A stretch of 64,000 nucleotides of DNA from Agapanthus africanus (GCA_030015575.1 JASDDO010000024.1:219376996-219440995), one strand, 5' to 3'; positions 13,944 through 27,295 are shown, counted from the first letter of the stretch. Translations and numbers: made by a program. Notes: generated by a model from the letters alone, not told the origin.

Positions 13944-16021
13944 TGTAAGTCTACGGTAGCACCCCGGCCGTCTACAGACGCCAAATGCGGAACAAATACT
14001 TTTTAACTGGCGCTATCGTATACTTTAACCCGGATCTGCCATTATTGCTAAACTAACAAACTGTAAAGAGAGTAGAAAGGTTATACCGAACGATCCGAGT
14101 CCTTCGTTCTTTAACCATCATCCCACGCTCCGTTGCGGCTTCTCCGATCTCGTCGATCTCCGATCTCCTCGTCCAGGTGGCACCACGTCAACGATTCTTT
14201 AAACGGGCTCCCGCCTCTGACTCGAGGCAACTCGGTCGTCAAGTTTGCTAAAAAAGACGACCAAGATTGATGTAGAGAATGAGTAGAAGACTTTGTCTCG
14301 TTCCGTCCAAAGCTATGGACGAACGGTTAATGAAGTTGCCAATTGATTCGGGTGATGGAATGAAATGAGCAATGAAATTTCCATACACCCCAAAACTATC
14401 ATAATCTTTTCATCAAATATTTTCATCAAGTGAGAGTGAGAGAGAGGGGGAAGGGAGCCGGCTATCATATAGGAATGGGGGGGTGAGTGTAGGAGGAGGG
14501 AGGTGACCACAAGAACAAATATCATGTGTGAACACAAAGTGTGAACACAAAGTATGAATACATTAAATGCAACCAATGAAACATCAACACCATTCAACCT
14601 AGTCACCTCTTCTAGAAACTTCTAGAACCTTCCACACTCATCTCAAGAAAAGATAAATCCGTCATTAACCGAATGTTAAAAGACGGCTGATAGAAAACTG
14701 GAAACTGGCAACTTCCAAAAGTGATCCCGAAACGAATTTCAGGATAACCCCGTAACTGTATAAATATACTCGCATTTGTATTACAACCGAATACAAATGC
14801 AACTGAGACAAAGATATTATATCTACTCAATATAATACTCGGATCCGGCTTAAACCAAAGTCCACCAGTATTATCTGCCCGAAATCTGACACGTGCGTAA
14901 ACGCACGTGCATTTTCCGAACCCTGCCATAAAACCATACGGCCTCTACAACGTTTCGCCCGAACTTGGAAAACTGTCTGTGGGGGACTCTAATGACTCTT
15001 CAGTACCCTGGCAGTGGGTTTAACCACAAACCGTCAGCGGCACTAGCTATGCGTAACGGCTGCCCATGGACTGACCTCAAGGGAGGCCGATGAGCGAACT
15101 CATCCGGAAACCCTACTGAGCCTAACAGTGACAATGTATATACAGTCCGGTCCGTTCGTCAATGAGTATCACATATCTACATAGGGGGCTAGTAACGTCA
15201 GACCCCCAATAGCAGTATAAGTCGTGCCGGAGTGTAGCCTAATAACACCCTGAGATACTACTGGAGTACCTACCAGTAAATCTCCTGCCACGGCCGTGGG
15301 CTTTATGTAATGGCTCTCCTAGACACAGCACGATCTCGCCCCCAATACCGGGAGAGACGAATCCCCTGCCGATCCGCTCACGTGCCTCCATGTGGCTCGG
15401 GACTATACCCAAAAACTACCTGTTTGCACGACTCCTTTGAGCCGTGGTAGGGTAGAAATCAAAGCACAGTGGGAACTCACACGAGACAAATGACGACCTC
15501 AGGTCGAAGAACTAACCTGTACACATGTCACCAGGGAACTGCTATCTGACGATATGTATAGTACCAACTAGCAGGTTCCCGGAGAGTCCTGTCCGGTGTA
15601 CTCATAACCCAATGAGCATCTGTATACATCTTAGGTGATCCAACTGACACCAGTGGCTTGTGAGACCGGCCACCTCCCCTCGTCGGGGTCTCGACTGTAT
15701 ACAGTAGTCTACTCCGGAGTATCGATGCCCTGTCTCGAAACTCCCACGACTAGGGACCACAATTAAGAATATGCGTATAAACCACCCAACTCTCACGTAT
15801 ATGATCGCCATCATACTGTTGGTAGTAAAGCAAGATCCTAAGGGCTCTATCAAAGTGTAACATGTAATCAGTCACCTGAACATGTACACGACTGATAAAG
15901 GCAAACCAGATAGCATACTATCATCTCGAGTAAGACTGTCCTACCGGTATAAGTCCTCCGCAATCATTGCAATCACGTACCTGCGATCCAATAATTGACT
16001 CTGAGGGCACTATCTCCAACA
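13944..16021 (-). repeat. 3' LTR of the minus-strand copia fossil
   Basis: On the plus strand it begins TGTAAGTCTACGG and ends CTATCTCCAACA. It pairs with 21403-23464. Confidence 0.9.
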
Positions 16022-18402
16022 ATCTCCCACTTGCACTTAAGGCTAATTATTGCGATGTCGACTACTCACAGCCCGTGTGAAACCGAACATCCAACTCCTC
16101 TACTAATCAGTTTCACAAAGCCCGTTTGTAAAACTATTGTGTTCGAGAAATAGCCTCAGTAAGTGGATCCGCCTAGATGTTTCTTTCTATATCTCTCTAA
16201 ATCTCAAGTTCGCGGAGAAGGCCATCTCCCGAATCGAGTAATACCTGTCTTAGAATATGTCTGGATATATGATGGGATCTAATTCATAAATGAACTCCAA
16301 ATCCAAACTTCTTAGACTGTATCGATCACTGAACCTAATCAGTATCCGGCACCATGCCTCCCACAGTATCCTCTTGGACCACCTGTCCATAATACTGCCC
16401 CCTTCGTCAGAGGGAAAACTATAACTCTGACAATCACTCTGTCAACCATGTCACCTTTGAAGCCTGGAATGATAACCGTCTCCCGAAGGAGGCTGCCGTC
16501 ATCAAATCCGTAGAACATGCACTTATGTTCTAAAACTGCTTCCTTATGTATCTCCAGGATTGGATTAATACAAACTTATTGCATCTAGTGCAAAAACAAC
16601 ATCTGGTGTGGTACTTGACATCTCATGATTGACTCAGTTGCCTAAGCAAGTGATATGCCAAGCATGCACATCCCTCTCTTCTTTAGTCCGTAAGACACCT
16701 TTAGAGAGGGTGACTCCATCACCTGCAGGTACACCACCATGCCAGGAGTCATTTATTCTAAAAACCATTAAAATACTGTCAAAGTACCCACATTGGGAAA
16801 CTACCCAAATCCAGATCTAAAACTATAGATCTAGAAACCAGAATGTCAAATATTATATCCATATCCTGTCTGGAGAAACAACTGTGTGACTACCACAGTA
16901 CAACCGATCGTAGTATAGGAATTTTACTTCCTACTCTGTGTATGTCATCCAAATACCATGACATCACACCCTACTACCTTCTTAACAGATCCATCCCCTA
17001 TTCTGATGAAGTCAAACCCATGACTGTTACATCAAAATTAGATGATCTATTTCCGCTATATCTGCTTTAGTCTATAAATAGACATAAGCTACTTGCCCAC
17101 TAAACTTCCGCTGCTCCCACTGACTACGACAACCCTCTGGCAGAATAATATATACGTGCACTTCTAAAGCTAGTTTAGAATGACACTATACTTTATCCTC
17201 CTGCCGGGTCTCATAGTCTGGAACAACAGTAGTGTCAAGTCTGGCTAGATAAGAACCTCCCTGTCACCGTCTTTGAGGCTACCGGAGTACCTCTCGGGTG
17301 TCTGAGGTTACCCACCATATCTGCGGAGTGGCTAATGGAATGTCAAACCTGATTGAATATATAGGTCCTATTAAATTTTCCGTAATCGTTTGCGGTTCTG
17401 GAATCACTTCCAGTTCTACCATACTCCCACTACTGTTTTCTGAAAAAATCCATTTTACTAAAACTGTGGCGAGTCAAGAAGAATATCACTATCGATCTTC
17501 CAAATGGTAGAAAATCAACCCTCGTCATAACCAGGGTCAACCCACAAACAGCCATTACAGAAACGTGCCCTGAGTTATCCAGAGTCTGGTTTTAAGCATA
17601 AGCCGGACAACTCCCCGTACCTTAACATCTCTTAAGGTACGAACTATTCTATATCCAATATAGAAACTTTGGCACTTATTTAATTGGAACCAGATTCAAA
17701 TCATGCAACTGTCTCCAGTGCATATGAACTTAATGGAAAAGAGGCTAATCAGCATTACTCAACTTAGGAATCCATCCAATTATGAGCAACCTGAAAGAGA
17801 AACAAGTTTCTCAAAACCATTACTATCATCTGAATACCAATCACAAGAATCTACATCTTCGATCTCTTTGAAGAATCCCGATACTTATGACACCCGGTTC
17901 TCTACTTTATTCTTATACCCACAACTTCTCAAAACTTAGACCTTGTATTTCTACGAAACACTTGTCTAAAAACTAGAGAAGTCATAAGTAAACAGAACAT
18001 AGTACGAGGACCTACCCCTTTGTCCTGATGGACACTTGGACAATATACAATACTCTGTATAAGTCCACTGAGTTGAACAACTCAAAACCTGTGCGTCGTA
18101 GGTTGAAAACTGTACCCTGGCGATTTCCTCAAATATCACCAATCACAACGAATTCCGATATAATGAGGATAATCACCTAATTCCCAATAACTTACTCCCA
18201 CTCATCATCTGTAAAACCATACAGATATGAGAATGAAACCTGGAAAATACATACCCTTGGAGTAAGTATCTAATCGGGAAAATAGTTTTCTTTTAACAAT
18301 GCACTGAAACATGAAAATGTTTCGTAGGGGTATCTTGGTATTCCTAGTAATGCCTCTTCCATAATCCAATTCATGACTTTAACCGTATATTTCTTTGCCA
18401 TC

Positions 18403-19072
18403 TTTCCAAATCCCTTTATTTGTCTATAGTCGTTACCTTCTGTACGCCTTCGTTACGCTAAATGGTTTTCTTCCTTCCCTACCGTTCGGCACCAGCCTAT
18501 GGTTTGGAAGAAGACTATCCAGTAAGCATAATAGGTGTACCCTCCTAAACCAAGGAGTACTCGCATCTTGAGAGAAGGTGATGATAAAAGACAACTGAAT
18601 AATACCTTATTCTTTTAAAGGTGAAATAGGAGTGGCGATGAAGTACGCAGTTTGGTCGTGAATGATAACAGTCGCAATTTACTTTGCCCTCTTTCTAATC
18701 CCTTTATTTTGTCTTTAGTTATTTCCTTCTGTACACCCTACTTAGGCTAATTGATTTTCTTCATTCCCTACCTTTCGGCACCTGCCTATGGTTTGGAATA
18801 AGACTATCCAATAAGCGTAATAGGTGTACTCTCCTAAACCAAGGAGCCCTCGCAGCCTGAGAGAAGGTGATAATAAAAGACAACTGAATAAACCAATTCT
18901 ATTTCTCCTGAACCTTGATCCATCCTCGAAGAAATCCCTCCGAGTTCGTATATAACCATACGATGGATCTATCCAATGGAAGTGGATGTCCGTAGTAATA
19001 CGGGGTGTTCTGAGAAATTCAAAGGGTAAAAGAAGGAGTGGCAATGACTTATGCAACTCAGACAATCCAAAA
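18403..19072. repeat. About 289-bp tandem duplication inside the copia fossil
   Basis: Two diverged units start at about 18403 and 18690. They share CCCTTTATTT(T)GTCT, GGTTTTCTTC-type strings, CCTATGGTTTGGAA, CTCCTAAACCAAGGAG and GATAAAAGACAACTGAATA. Neither reads as a known protein. Confidence 0.75.
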
Positions 19073-19789
19073 GCCAGTATTTTAAGAAGGTTCGGTCAAC
19101 TTGGTCACTGAGTCATAGTCTAGGGTCGGTCAAAGGTCGCTGCCAAAGAGAGAGAGAAAAGAAACACTCTGCGTGCACTCAAACCTAGATCAGAATGGTT
19201 ATCACTTTATCTAATCAGGAAACCTCCCACTGTCCTGTCAAATTCTCCTCCAAACCTGAAAGAAGAATCAATCGGGATCACCCGAAGAGTAAACCAACTC
19301 ATCAGTGGGAATCAGGATCCAACTCTCATTGCATGATAACGTGACGGAATCCACTCACGTTATCACACTCCAGAAGGTATGCGCATACTTGGCAAGTTTC
19401 AGTTTCTTTAGAAACTCCCGATATGATTTTTTCCCCATGCTCTTATAACCTTGGCTTTGGTCAAAATGTCATAAGTCACATGCCAAGTTCTACCCGTCAC
19501 TATCTTGTCAATTTGAACCCACCCGCACATGCCCCTGGCTTTGGCCAAATGGCAGAACAACTGTCCCAAACCAACTCATCTATCTATGCAACAAATGAAT
19601 ACCCAGCAGCTACCAAACACTATGCCTTAACTTTGGCTAAAATGCATAGCTTGAATACTACTGAATACCCAGAAGAAGTGACGGAGGGCTACGGCTGGTT
19701 TTTGGCGAAAAACCTTTAACGTAGTGAACTTGATATCGCTGAAGGAACCTGATAGCTTTTAAAATATAGTGGCGAAAACCTTTTGCTAA

Positions 19790-20012
19790 AGAGGTCACTC
19801 CCGATGAAGGGATCTCGGCTCTTTATTCGTGGAATGGGGTGCTGGATATTCCACTGAATACCGCGATGCAAAGCAACTTGTAATCGACTATAGTGAAGTT
19901 ATTACCCTGACGCAAACTTCTGCCCAAGGGGTCAGTCCCGGTGAAGGGATATCGGCCCTTGCCCCGTTGAATGAGGTGCAGGATATTCCAACCGAATACC
20001 GCTATGCATAAC
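19790..20012. repeat. About 137-bp tandem duplication inside the copia fossil
   Basis: GAAGGGATCTCGGC ... CTGGATATTCCACTGAATACC is repeated as GAAGGGATATCGGC ... CAGGATATTCCAACCGAATACC. A related reverse-complement stretch occurs in the other copia fossil near 56960-57000, so the motif belongs to the leader region of this group. Confidence 0.65.
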
Positions 20013-21388
20013 AAAAGAAAACGTCTTTGTAATAACACTTTTTAAATTTATTCCAACAACTGCAAACAGGTTTGTTTTACTTTGCATTGATCAAAATCAA
20101 CGCAGTCCCATCAATTAATCACACCAGAAAAGAACGAAAATAAAATGTACGTATATGCCATCCGCATTCGTCACTTGGTCCCGTCATCACCCGTTAGGTT
20201 ACTTAACTAACGACAGAGCGGGGACTGGACTAGCGCGAGTGTAAAACATATACAACATCTAATAGTATATATACCAATATACAATAATCGCTCCAGGCGT
20301 GATAATATGCAACATTACAGAAAAGTAATAAGCATCACAGAACAATACAGATAATCTGGGATCCCCGAGTTTCACAGAGCCGCTGCTGAAACCCGACGTT
20401 CCCCTGGTCGTGTGGATAGCCTATGCAATGAAACCTAGACCCCTACGGGTGCGGCAAGTTACCCGCCAAAACCTGAAGCGAGGCAGCCCCCTACAGCAAA
20501 GTGAATGGACCACCCTGCACTTCACGGAATCCGGTAGCTTGAGCACCCCTCCTTGGGTCAACCTGTACCCCCTACGAGTGCGGCGAATAGTCTGCCAATT
20601 TTAGAGTAAGGCCCCTCTGCCTCTCAAAGCCATGAGATGTGGACCCGTTGCCCTCCAAAACCCGGCTATCCGTGCACTCCGTCGCGGGGTAAAACTAGTA
20701 CAGAAATGAAAAATATGTACAATGGGTACATCGACCTCGACCCGGTCGTGCCCCAAAAGAATATTATACAACAGGCAGTGACGGCAGTCCAAATGTTGGA
20801 CGCTCGTCCTGCAATATCAAATATATAAATAAATCCAAACTGCACTACCATTGCACACTGCTATCCACCACGACAAATCCGCAACATCACAGCACAACAC
20901 AGAACATCAACGCGAATGTCACGTTCGCAAACCCGTCTAAAAGAACTATAGCAATCAGACGCGGTTTACCGATCAAATGACATTCCCGGTCGGAGATATA
21001 ATGTAAGCACTGTAAACTAACATGTTTAAATTTCGATCGACTAAATATCACGAAGTGGTCCCCACGAACATCTGTTGAACAGTAACAAAATCTGGGCCCA
21101 AAAGATATATACCAAAAACCCCAATTTCCAGTAAATAACCAACAGTAGAAATTTGACCCTCTAAAACGCCAAGACGGCCGCGGTTCCGCGGTCGTACGGA
21201 CGACTTAGGGGACCGTATTTCTCTGTTATTTTTGTAAAAGCCTGCTTGTGTTTCTGTGATGGTTAAAATAATTTTTGGAACCCTTTAAAAATCAACAGAA
21301 ACTCAGATCTAGAAAATTGTAGTTTTTGATATTCGGTCCGATCGATATTTTAAACGCGTTAGCATAAGTTAGTAAAGCAAAATGGTGA

Positions 21389-21402
21389 GGCTTTGATACC
21401 AC
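21389..21402 (-). other. Primer-binding site (initiator Met-tRNA type)
   Basis: The minus strand reads TGGTATCAAAGCC directly after the end of the 5' LTR. This is the standard primer site of plant copia elements and fixes the orientation. Confidence 0.85.
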
Positions 21403-23464
21403 TGTAAGTCTACGGTAGCACCCCGGCCGTCTACAGACGCCAAATGCGGAACAAATACTTTTTAACTGGCGCTATCGTATACTTTAACCCGGATCTGCCA
21501 TTATTGCTAAACTAACAAACTGTAAAGAGAGTAGAAAGGTTATACTGAACGATCCGAGTTCTTTGTTCTTTAACCATCATCCCACGCTCCGTTGCGGCTT
21601 CTCCGATCTCGTCGATCTCCGATCTCCTCGTCCAGGTGGCACCACTTCAACGATTCTTTAAACGGGCTCCCGCCTCTGACTCGAGGCAACTCGGTCGTCA
21701 AGTTTGCTAAAAGAGACGACCAAGATTGATGTAGAGAATGAGTAGAAGACTTTGTCTCGTTCCGTCCAAAGCTATGGACGAACGGTTAATGAAGTTGCCA
21801 ATTGATTCGGGTGATGGAATGAAATGAGCAATGAAATTTCCATACACCCCAAAACTATCATAATCTTTTCATCAAGTGAGAGTGAGAGAGGGGGGGAAGG
21901 GAGCCGGCCATCATATAGGAATGGGGGGGTGAGTGTAGGAGGAGGGAGGTGACCACAAGAACAAATATCATGTGTGAACACATAGTGTGAACACAAAGTG
22001 TGAATACATTAAATGCAACCAATGAAACATCAACACCATTCAACCTAGTCACCTCTTCTAGAAACTTCTAGAACCTTCCACACTCATCTCAAGAAAAGAT
22101 AAATCCGTCATTAACCGAATGTTAAAAGACGGCTGATAGAAAACTGGAAACTGGCAACTTCCAAAAGTGATCCCGAAACGAATTTCAGGATAACCCCGTA
22201 ACTGTATAAATATACTCGCATTTGTATTACAACCGAATACAAATGCAACTGAGACAAAGATATTATATCTACTCAATATAATACTCGGATCCGGCTTAAA
22301 CCAAAGCCCACTAGTATTATCTGCCCGAAATCTGACACGTGCGTAAACGCACGTGCATTTTCCGAACCCTGCCATAAAACCATACGGCCTCTACAACGTT
22401 TCGCCCGAACTTGGAAAACTGTTTGTGGGGGACTCTAATGACTCTTCAGTACCCTGGCAGTGGGTTTAACCACAAACCGTCAGCGGCACTAGCTATGCGT
22501 AACGGCTGCCCATGGACTGACCTCAAGGGAGGCCGATGAGCGAACTCATCCGGAAACCCTACTGAGCCTAACAGTGACAATGTATATACATTCCGGTCCG
22601 TTCGTCAATGAGTATCATATATCTACCTAGGGGGCTAGTAACGTCAGACCCCCAATAGCAGTATAAGTCGTGGAGTGTAGCCTAATAACACCCTGAGATA
22701 CTACTGGAGTACCTACCAGTAAATCTCCTGCCACGGCCGTGGGCTTTGTGTAATGGCTCTCCTAGACACAGCACGATCTCGCCCCCAATACAGGGAGAGA
22801 CGAATCCCCTGCCGATCCGCTCACGTGCCTCCATGTGGCTCGGGACTGTACCCAAAAACTACTTGTTTGCACGACTCCTTTGAGCCGTGGTAGGGTAGAA
22901 ATCAAAGCACAGTGGGAACTCACACGAGACAAATAACAACCTCAGGTCGATGAACTAACCTGTACACATGTCACCAGGGAACTGCTATCTGACGATATGT
23001 ATAATACCAACTAGCAGGTTCCCGGCGAGTCATGTCCGGTGTACTCATAACCCAATGAGCACATGTATACATCTTAGGTGATCCAACTGACACCAGTGGC
23101 TTGTGAGACCGGCCACCGCCCCTCGTCGGGGTCTCGACTGTATACACTAGTCTACTCCGGAGTATCGATGCCCTGTCTCGAAACTCCCACGACTAGGGAC
23201 CACAATTAAGGATATGCGTATAAACCACCCAACTCTCACGTATATGATCGCCATCATACTGTTGGTAGTAAAGCAAGATCCTAAGGGCTCTATCAAAGTG
23301 TAACATGTAATCAGTCACCTGAACATGTACACGACTGATAAAGGCAAACCAAATAGCATACTATCATCTCGAGTAAGACTGTCCTACCGGTATAGGTCAT
23401 CCGCAATCATTGCAATCACGTACCTGCGATCCAATAATTGACTCTGAGGGCACTATCTCCAACA
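21403..23464 (-). repeat. 5' LTR of the minus-strand copia fossil
   Basis: It pairs with 13944-16021 and differs from it by scattered substitutions and small length changes. Its right edge abuts the CTATC duplication. Confidence 0.9.
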
Positions 23465-24155
23465 CTATCTTCAGATAGCAGTTCTCTGGTGACACTGGTA
23501 CAGGTTAGTCTGTCGACCCGAGATCGTCATAGAGTCTTGTATGATTCCCACTGTGTTTTGATTTCCACCTTACCACGTGTAGGTTGTTTTTCGTCACCCC
23601 ATTGAGATGGGACTACGCGCTTGCTTGTCTAGGGTAGGCTGGGGTTTATTGATTGTGTGGATCCAAATATCCGGCAGCCGTGGACTAAGCTGCTGTTAAT
23701 TACCCCTCGCCTTTGGAACGAGAGAACCTCCGATTGACGGGTCAAACAGGTCATGCGAACTCAATTTACAGTATTGTGTTTTGAAGGGGTTTTGGATATA
23801 TCGGGAGCCCCGCAGAGTTTTTATGGGGGTCCCGCTATCTGGATATTGGGCTGGAGGTCAAGGGGTCTAGCAGCCCTCTTGCGGGGTGCGGGGCAGTGCC
23901 CCTGTCACGTCCCGCTTCCCGGTGTACGGCGAAGGGGACGCGACTGGTCCGCTACATATTTACTGTGAAATAAATACGCTAAGCGTATCTAAGCAATATA
24001 AAAGAAAATACACAAGAGACAAGATATATAAACTGAACAACAACTTTATTTATTAACATTCTTTTGTACAATGCATGAAAAGGAAATACAACTGAAATAA
24101 AGGTAATGCCTAAACAATGAGAAATTAAAGGTACTGAAAAGAAAATGTATAATGT

Positions 24156-24239
24156 TTAGAGCTCAGGGTCTTTGCTGTACTGATCCAAGTCTTCTGCAGT
24201 TGGCTCGATCTCTGACGGTTCCAAATCTCCTAACGACAT
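24156..24239 (-). other. Short acidic ORF inside family 1 LTR copy B (27 codons)
   Basis: It begins MSLGDLE, contains IEP and EDLDQ and ends DPEL. It has the same length as the ORF at 6881-6964 with no gaps, which is unusual for LTR sequence this diverged. Confidence 0.45.
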
Positions 24240-26781
24240 TCAAAGAAGAAAGGAAGAGAATGTCGTCAGCGAACAGATCGCTCGGTAAGTCCCAAAGATA
24301 AGAGAAGAATAGACAGAGAGAGTAGTTTTTAAAGTTGTATTATATTGTTATAATGTTGCATTTAGTGTTAACGCTGTTGTTTGTAGCTTGGTATAGAAGG
24401 ATGCCAGTGTATACGAGAGAAGTCTCACTTGCCCCGGAGACTAAGGTAAATGTAAGTACAAGGCTCCGTTGGAAGGCCCAGAACAACGGCAATTGGATTC
24501 ATGTTAGGTGTCTTAAGTCTGACCGTCTCGTGCCACTTTTAACACCTTCTGTACCAATCTACCCCTTAAACCCCGTAGTGTTTTGATTGTATTGTTGTAT
24601 TGTATTGTATAGTTGGATGACTGACCAAAACCATGATATCAGTAAACGGATGTAACTGAATAATCATGTAAATGGAATAACTGTAGAATCATGTAAATAG
24701 AATGTATATCCATGGTTCGGTTCAGTCAAGTTGTATAGATTGATAGCTGGATTTATGGATTCATGTATTCATGTTGAATTGTAATATTGTAGATTGTAGA
24801 TAGTACTTAAATCATATTCAAGTCAGATTATAATCAGACTCAAACCCGAGTCAGACAATTAGAAATGTAAATCGAATTCTTGATTATTTCTTAAACCTAT
24901 ATTTACTAGGGTCCTTAGGGTAATTTATAGAACTTGAGGGGGTTTTATGTTAAAATACTTTTATATAGTTTCCAAGATACACCCCAAGTATTTATTATTC
25001 GTCTTTAGAGTTGTAATGAATGTGGATTTTATATTGTGATATTTCTAATGAGAATAACCTAATTCCATATATAAAGGTATTTATGTGTAAATATTGTTTA
25101 AATGGAATTCATGGTATTTTAGTGTAAACCGATTCTTGTGCCATTTTTAGAAAAAGGTTGAATATTCATAATAATTCAAAGTAGATATTTTGGAGTTACA
25201 TATACATATATTTATATGAAAATAATTTTTAATATATTTATTATATTCTAGAAATCTCGTTTTTCTTAAGATGTCGTATTTAAATCTTTCGAGACCGAAT
25301 GCTCCTTGCGGAGGTCTGAATCTCGCACTACTAAGTCCAAGGATGTGCGATGATCCGCACCATCCAGAACGGGTTCCCCAAAATGGATTGTAGCGGCGCT
25401 TTGCAAAGATTGTAAAATACTAAATCCTTTAGAAAACGATTTTATTAAATAAATGGTATTTATTTGTAAAGATGTCAATTTTCCGTAGTCTATGTTCTAG
25501 GGTCTCCTAAGTCAACTCGACTATTCCTAACTGGTCCAAAACGACAAGTTGTGAGATCCTCAAATCGCCTCTTCACCGCCAATTATGGCCAGGTAAGTAC
25601 AACTGAAGAAAGGAGGGATCCGCTCATAAATCGCCGTGAGACGGGCCTTTTAAAGTTACCTTTCTCACTTGTCTAGCCTAGACACCACAAAGTCAGATTT
25701 AGATAAACGACTGATGTTCACAACTTATCGTATTTTCATAATAAGAGGTGTTTATTTAAAAAAATTTATCAATACTAAATCTTTTAGTAATGGTTTTATT
25801 AAGTCAAGGGTATTTAAATGAAAATATTGTTTTCTCGTATTCTAAGTTTTCGATGGTATCATGTTAAGTTGTATATGAGTGTGTGAGGATGTAGGTCGTT
25901 ATCTCGTGCTCTACTTTAAAGGTATAGCAAGTTTAATGGAGCTAAATGTAAAGTTGAAACAATGTGATATTTAAGTGAAAAAATACGATAAATTGAAATA
26001 GCTATCATTTCATGTGATAAAACTTGATCAAATTGTTTGATTAGTGTTTAATAGTCAACATGAGGAAGTTTAAGTATGATTGTATTAGTGAGAAGTGGAA
26101 TTTTATAAGAAATCGAATCGGAAATCGGATTTGTTCCGATTCCGTCGGGTTTTGTAAATTCGTATTTTTAGAATAGAAAGGAGAGATAGAAAAGGGACTT
26201 ACGGGTTTTAGATTACACAAGAAAGTGAGAGAGAACTAGAGGGATCGCCGATATGTTGCGTCGTCGCCGGTAGTTCCTAAAACGATCGCCGGAAGTTCCG
26301 CCGGGAATTCGTTGGAGCTTCGCCTCGAGCTCACTTCGATTGCACACTAGGATTCTAAGAATTTTTCTTGAGAGTTGGCTCATAAATGTGAGTGAGAGGG
26401 TAGAGGGTAGGGTGGTATTTATAGGGTTAGGGTAGGTGAAGAGTTTAATTGGAAAAAATGTAAAAATATATAAAATGTATTAAAAATTGGAGTAAATGGG
26501 GCTTTATGAATTCTCTGGAACCGATCTCAATATTTAAAGTATACAGGGGGGTTGAGAAACTCAAAAGGCACAACTCCCATGTTGGGGACTCGGCCGTCCG
26601 GACGAGTCCGGCCGGCGGCGTCGGTCCGCCGGCCGAGTCGGGGTATGGGAAGGTGGGGGGTCTCCTGACGTACACTCTGGTATATTTACTTTTTCAGGTG
26701 TAGTTCAAAGTTTGGGAGTTATTGTGTGTGGACTGTTGGGCTTCCAAAGAATTTAAAACAAAATAATATTAAAAAATAATG

Positions 26782-26853
26782 TGGGACAGGGGATTTGAAC
26801 TCTGGTGGCTTGGTTCAGCAGTGCAAGGTATTACCAATGAGCTACAAGCTCCT
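26782..26853 (-). other. tRNA-like sequence with A and B boxes, copy B
   Basis: The minus strand has TAGCTCATTGGTAA (26831-26844) and GTTCAAATCC (26791-26800), closer to consensus than copy A. They lie about 150 bp inside the LTR 5' edge. Confidence 0.55.
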
Positions 26854-27020
26854 TGTTGTAATTAAATTGCTAATTAATTACTTAAGTCATGTGCTCAGGC
26901 AATAAATACCCCTTTAAGGATTTTGAAAAAAAACAATTTAAAAATTTGTATGGAAAAAGTGTATAAAAATTAAGGTTGTTACAGCCTCGTTAGAAAATTT
27001 TTCTAACGGGGCAGGTATTT

Positions 27021-27285
27021 TTAGTGTGGAGTGGCGCCCAGCGCCCCACGTGCCTGGCACGCAGGCGCTGGGCGCCGACGCCCCCACATGCCTGGCACGC
27101 CGGTGCTGGGCGCCAGCAACAAAAAGGATTTGGTCCCTGGCACGCGGGCACCGGGAGCCGGCGCCTCACTTGCCTCGCACACGGGCGTCGGCGCCTCACG
27201 TGCGCGCCGGCGTCCCACGTGCGCGGCACGCGGGCGCTGGCACGCGGGCGCTAGGCGCTGGGCGCCGGCAACAAAAGGGATTTGG
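27021..27285. repeat. GC-rich block with repeated GGCACGC/GGGCGC and CACGTG motifs
   Basis: This is a strongly GC-rich, CpG-rich stretch in an AT-rich LTR. It is built from repeats of GCGCTGGGCGCC, GGCACGCGGGCG and several CACGTG palindromes. The counterpart in copy 2 is at about 35324-35432. Confidence 0.7.
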
Positions 27286-27295
27286 TCCCTGCACT

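Larger units (their letters stand above)
13944..23464 (-). mobile_element. Ty1/copia fossil with both LTRs, TSD CTATC
   Basis: The two LTRs are 13944-16021 (2078 bp) and 21403-23464 (2062 bp), in direct orientation. They are flanked by exact CTATC duplications at 13939-13943 and 23465-23469. Element orientation is minus: the right LTR is the 5' LTR and is followed leftward by a primer-binding site TGGTATCAAAGCC complementary to initiator Met-tRNA (about 21389-21401). The left LTR is preceded by the purine tract GCAAGTGGGAGAT (minus strand, about 16022-16034). Coding traces are faint: RNase H-like ADPLTEA near 16150 and a TPDVVFALDAISLY-like stretch near 16590. The two LTRs look about 98% identical by eye, so the insertion is fairly recent although the inner region is heavily broken. 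Confidence 0.88.
23903..26983 (-). mobile_element. Family 1 LTR copy B, TSD GCCCC/GCCTC
   Basis: This 3081-bp block starts TGTCACGTCCCGCTTCCC and ends GTTGTTACA. Near-identical duplications GCCCC (23898-23902) and GCCTC (26984-26988) flank it. The uninterrupted target survives in family 3 copy 2 at 35201. A minus-strand TATA box lies at about 26416-26425, so it reads leftward. It shares the tRNA-like segment, acidic ORF and hairpin with copy A. It is a solo LTR with no internal region. Confidence 0.85.

Noticed and set aside
26782-26853. tRNA gene
   Set aside because: A and B boxes are present but I could not pair acceptor and anticodon stems. It is listed as tRNA-like only.
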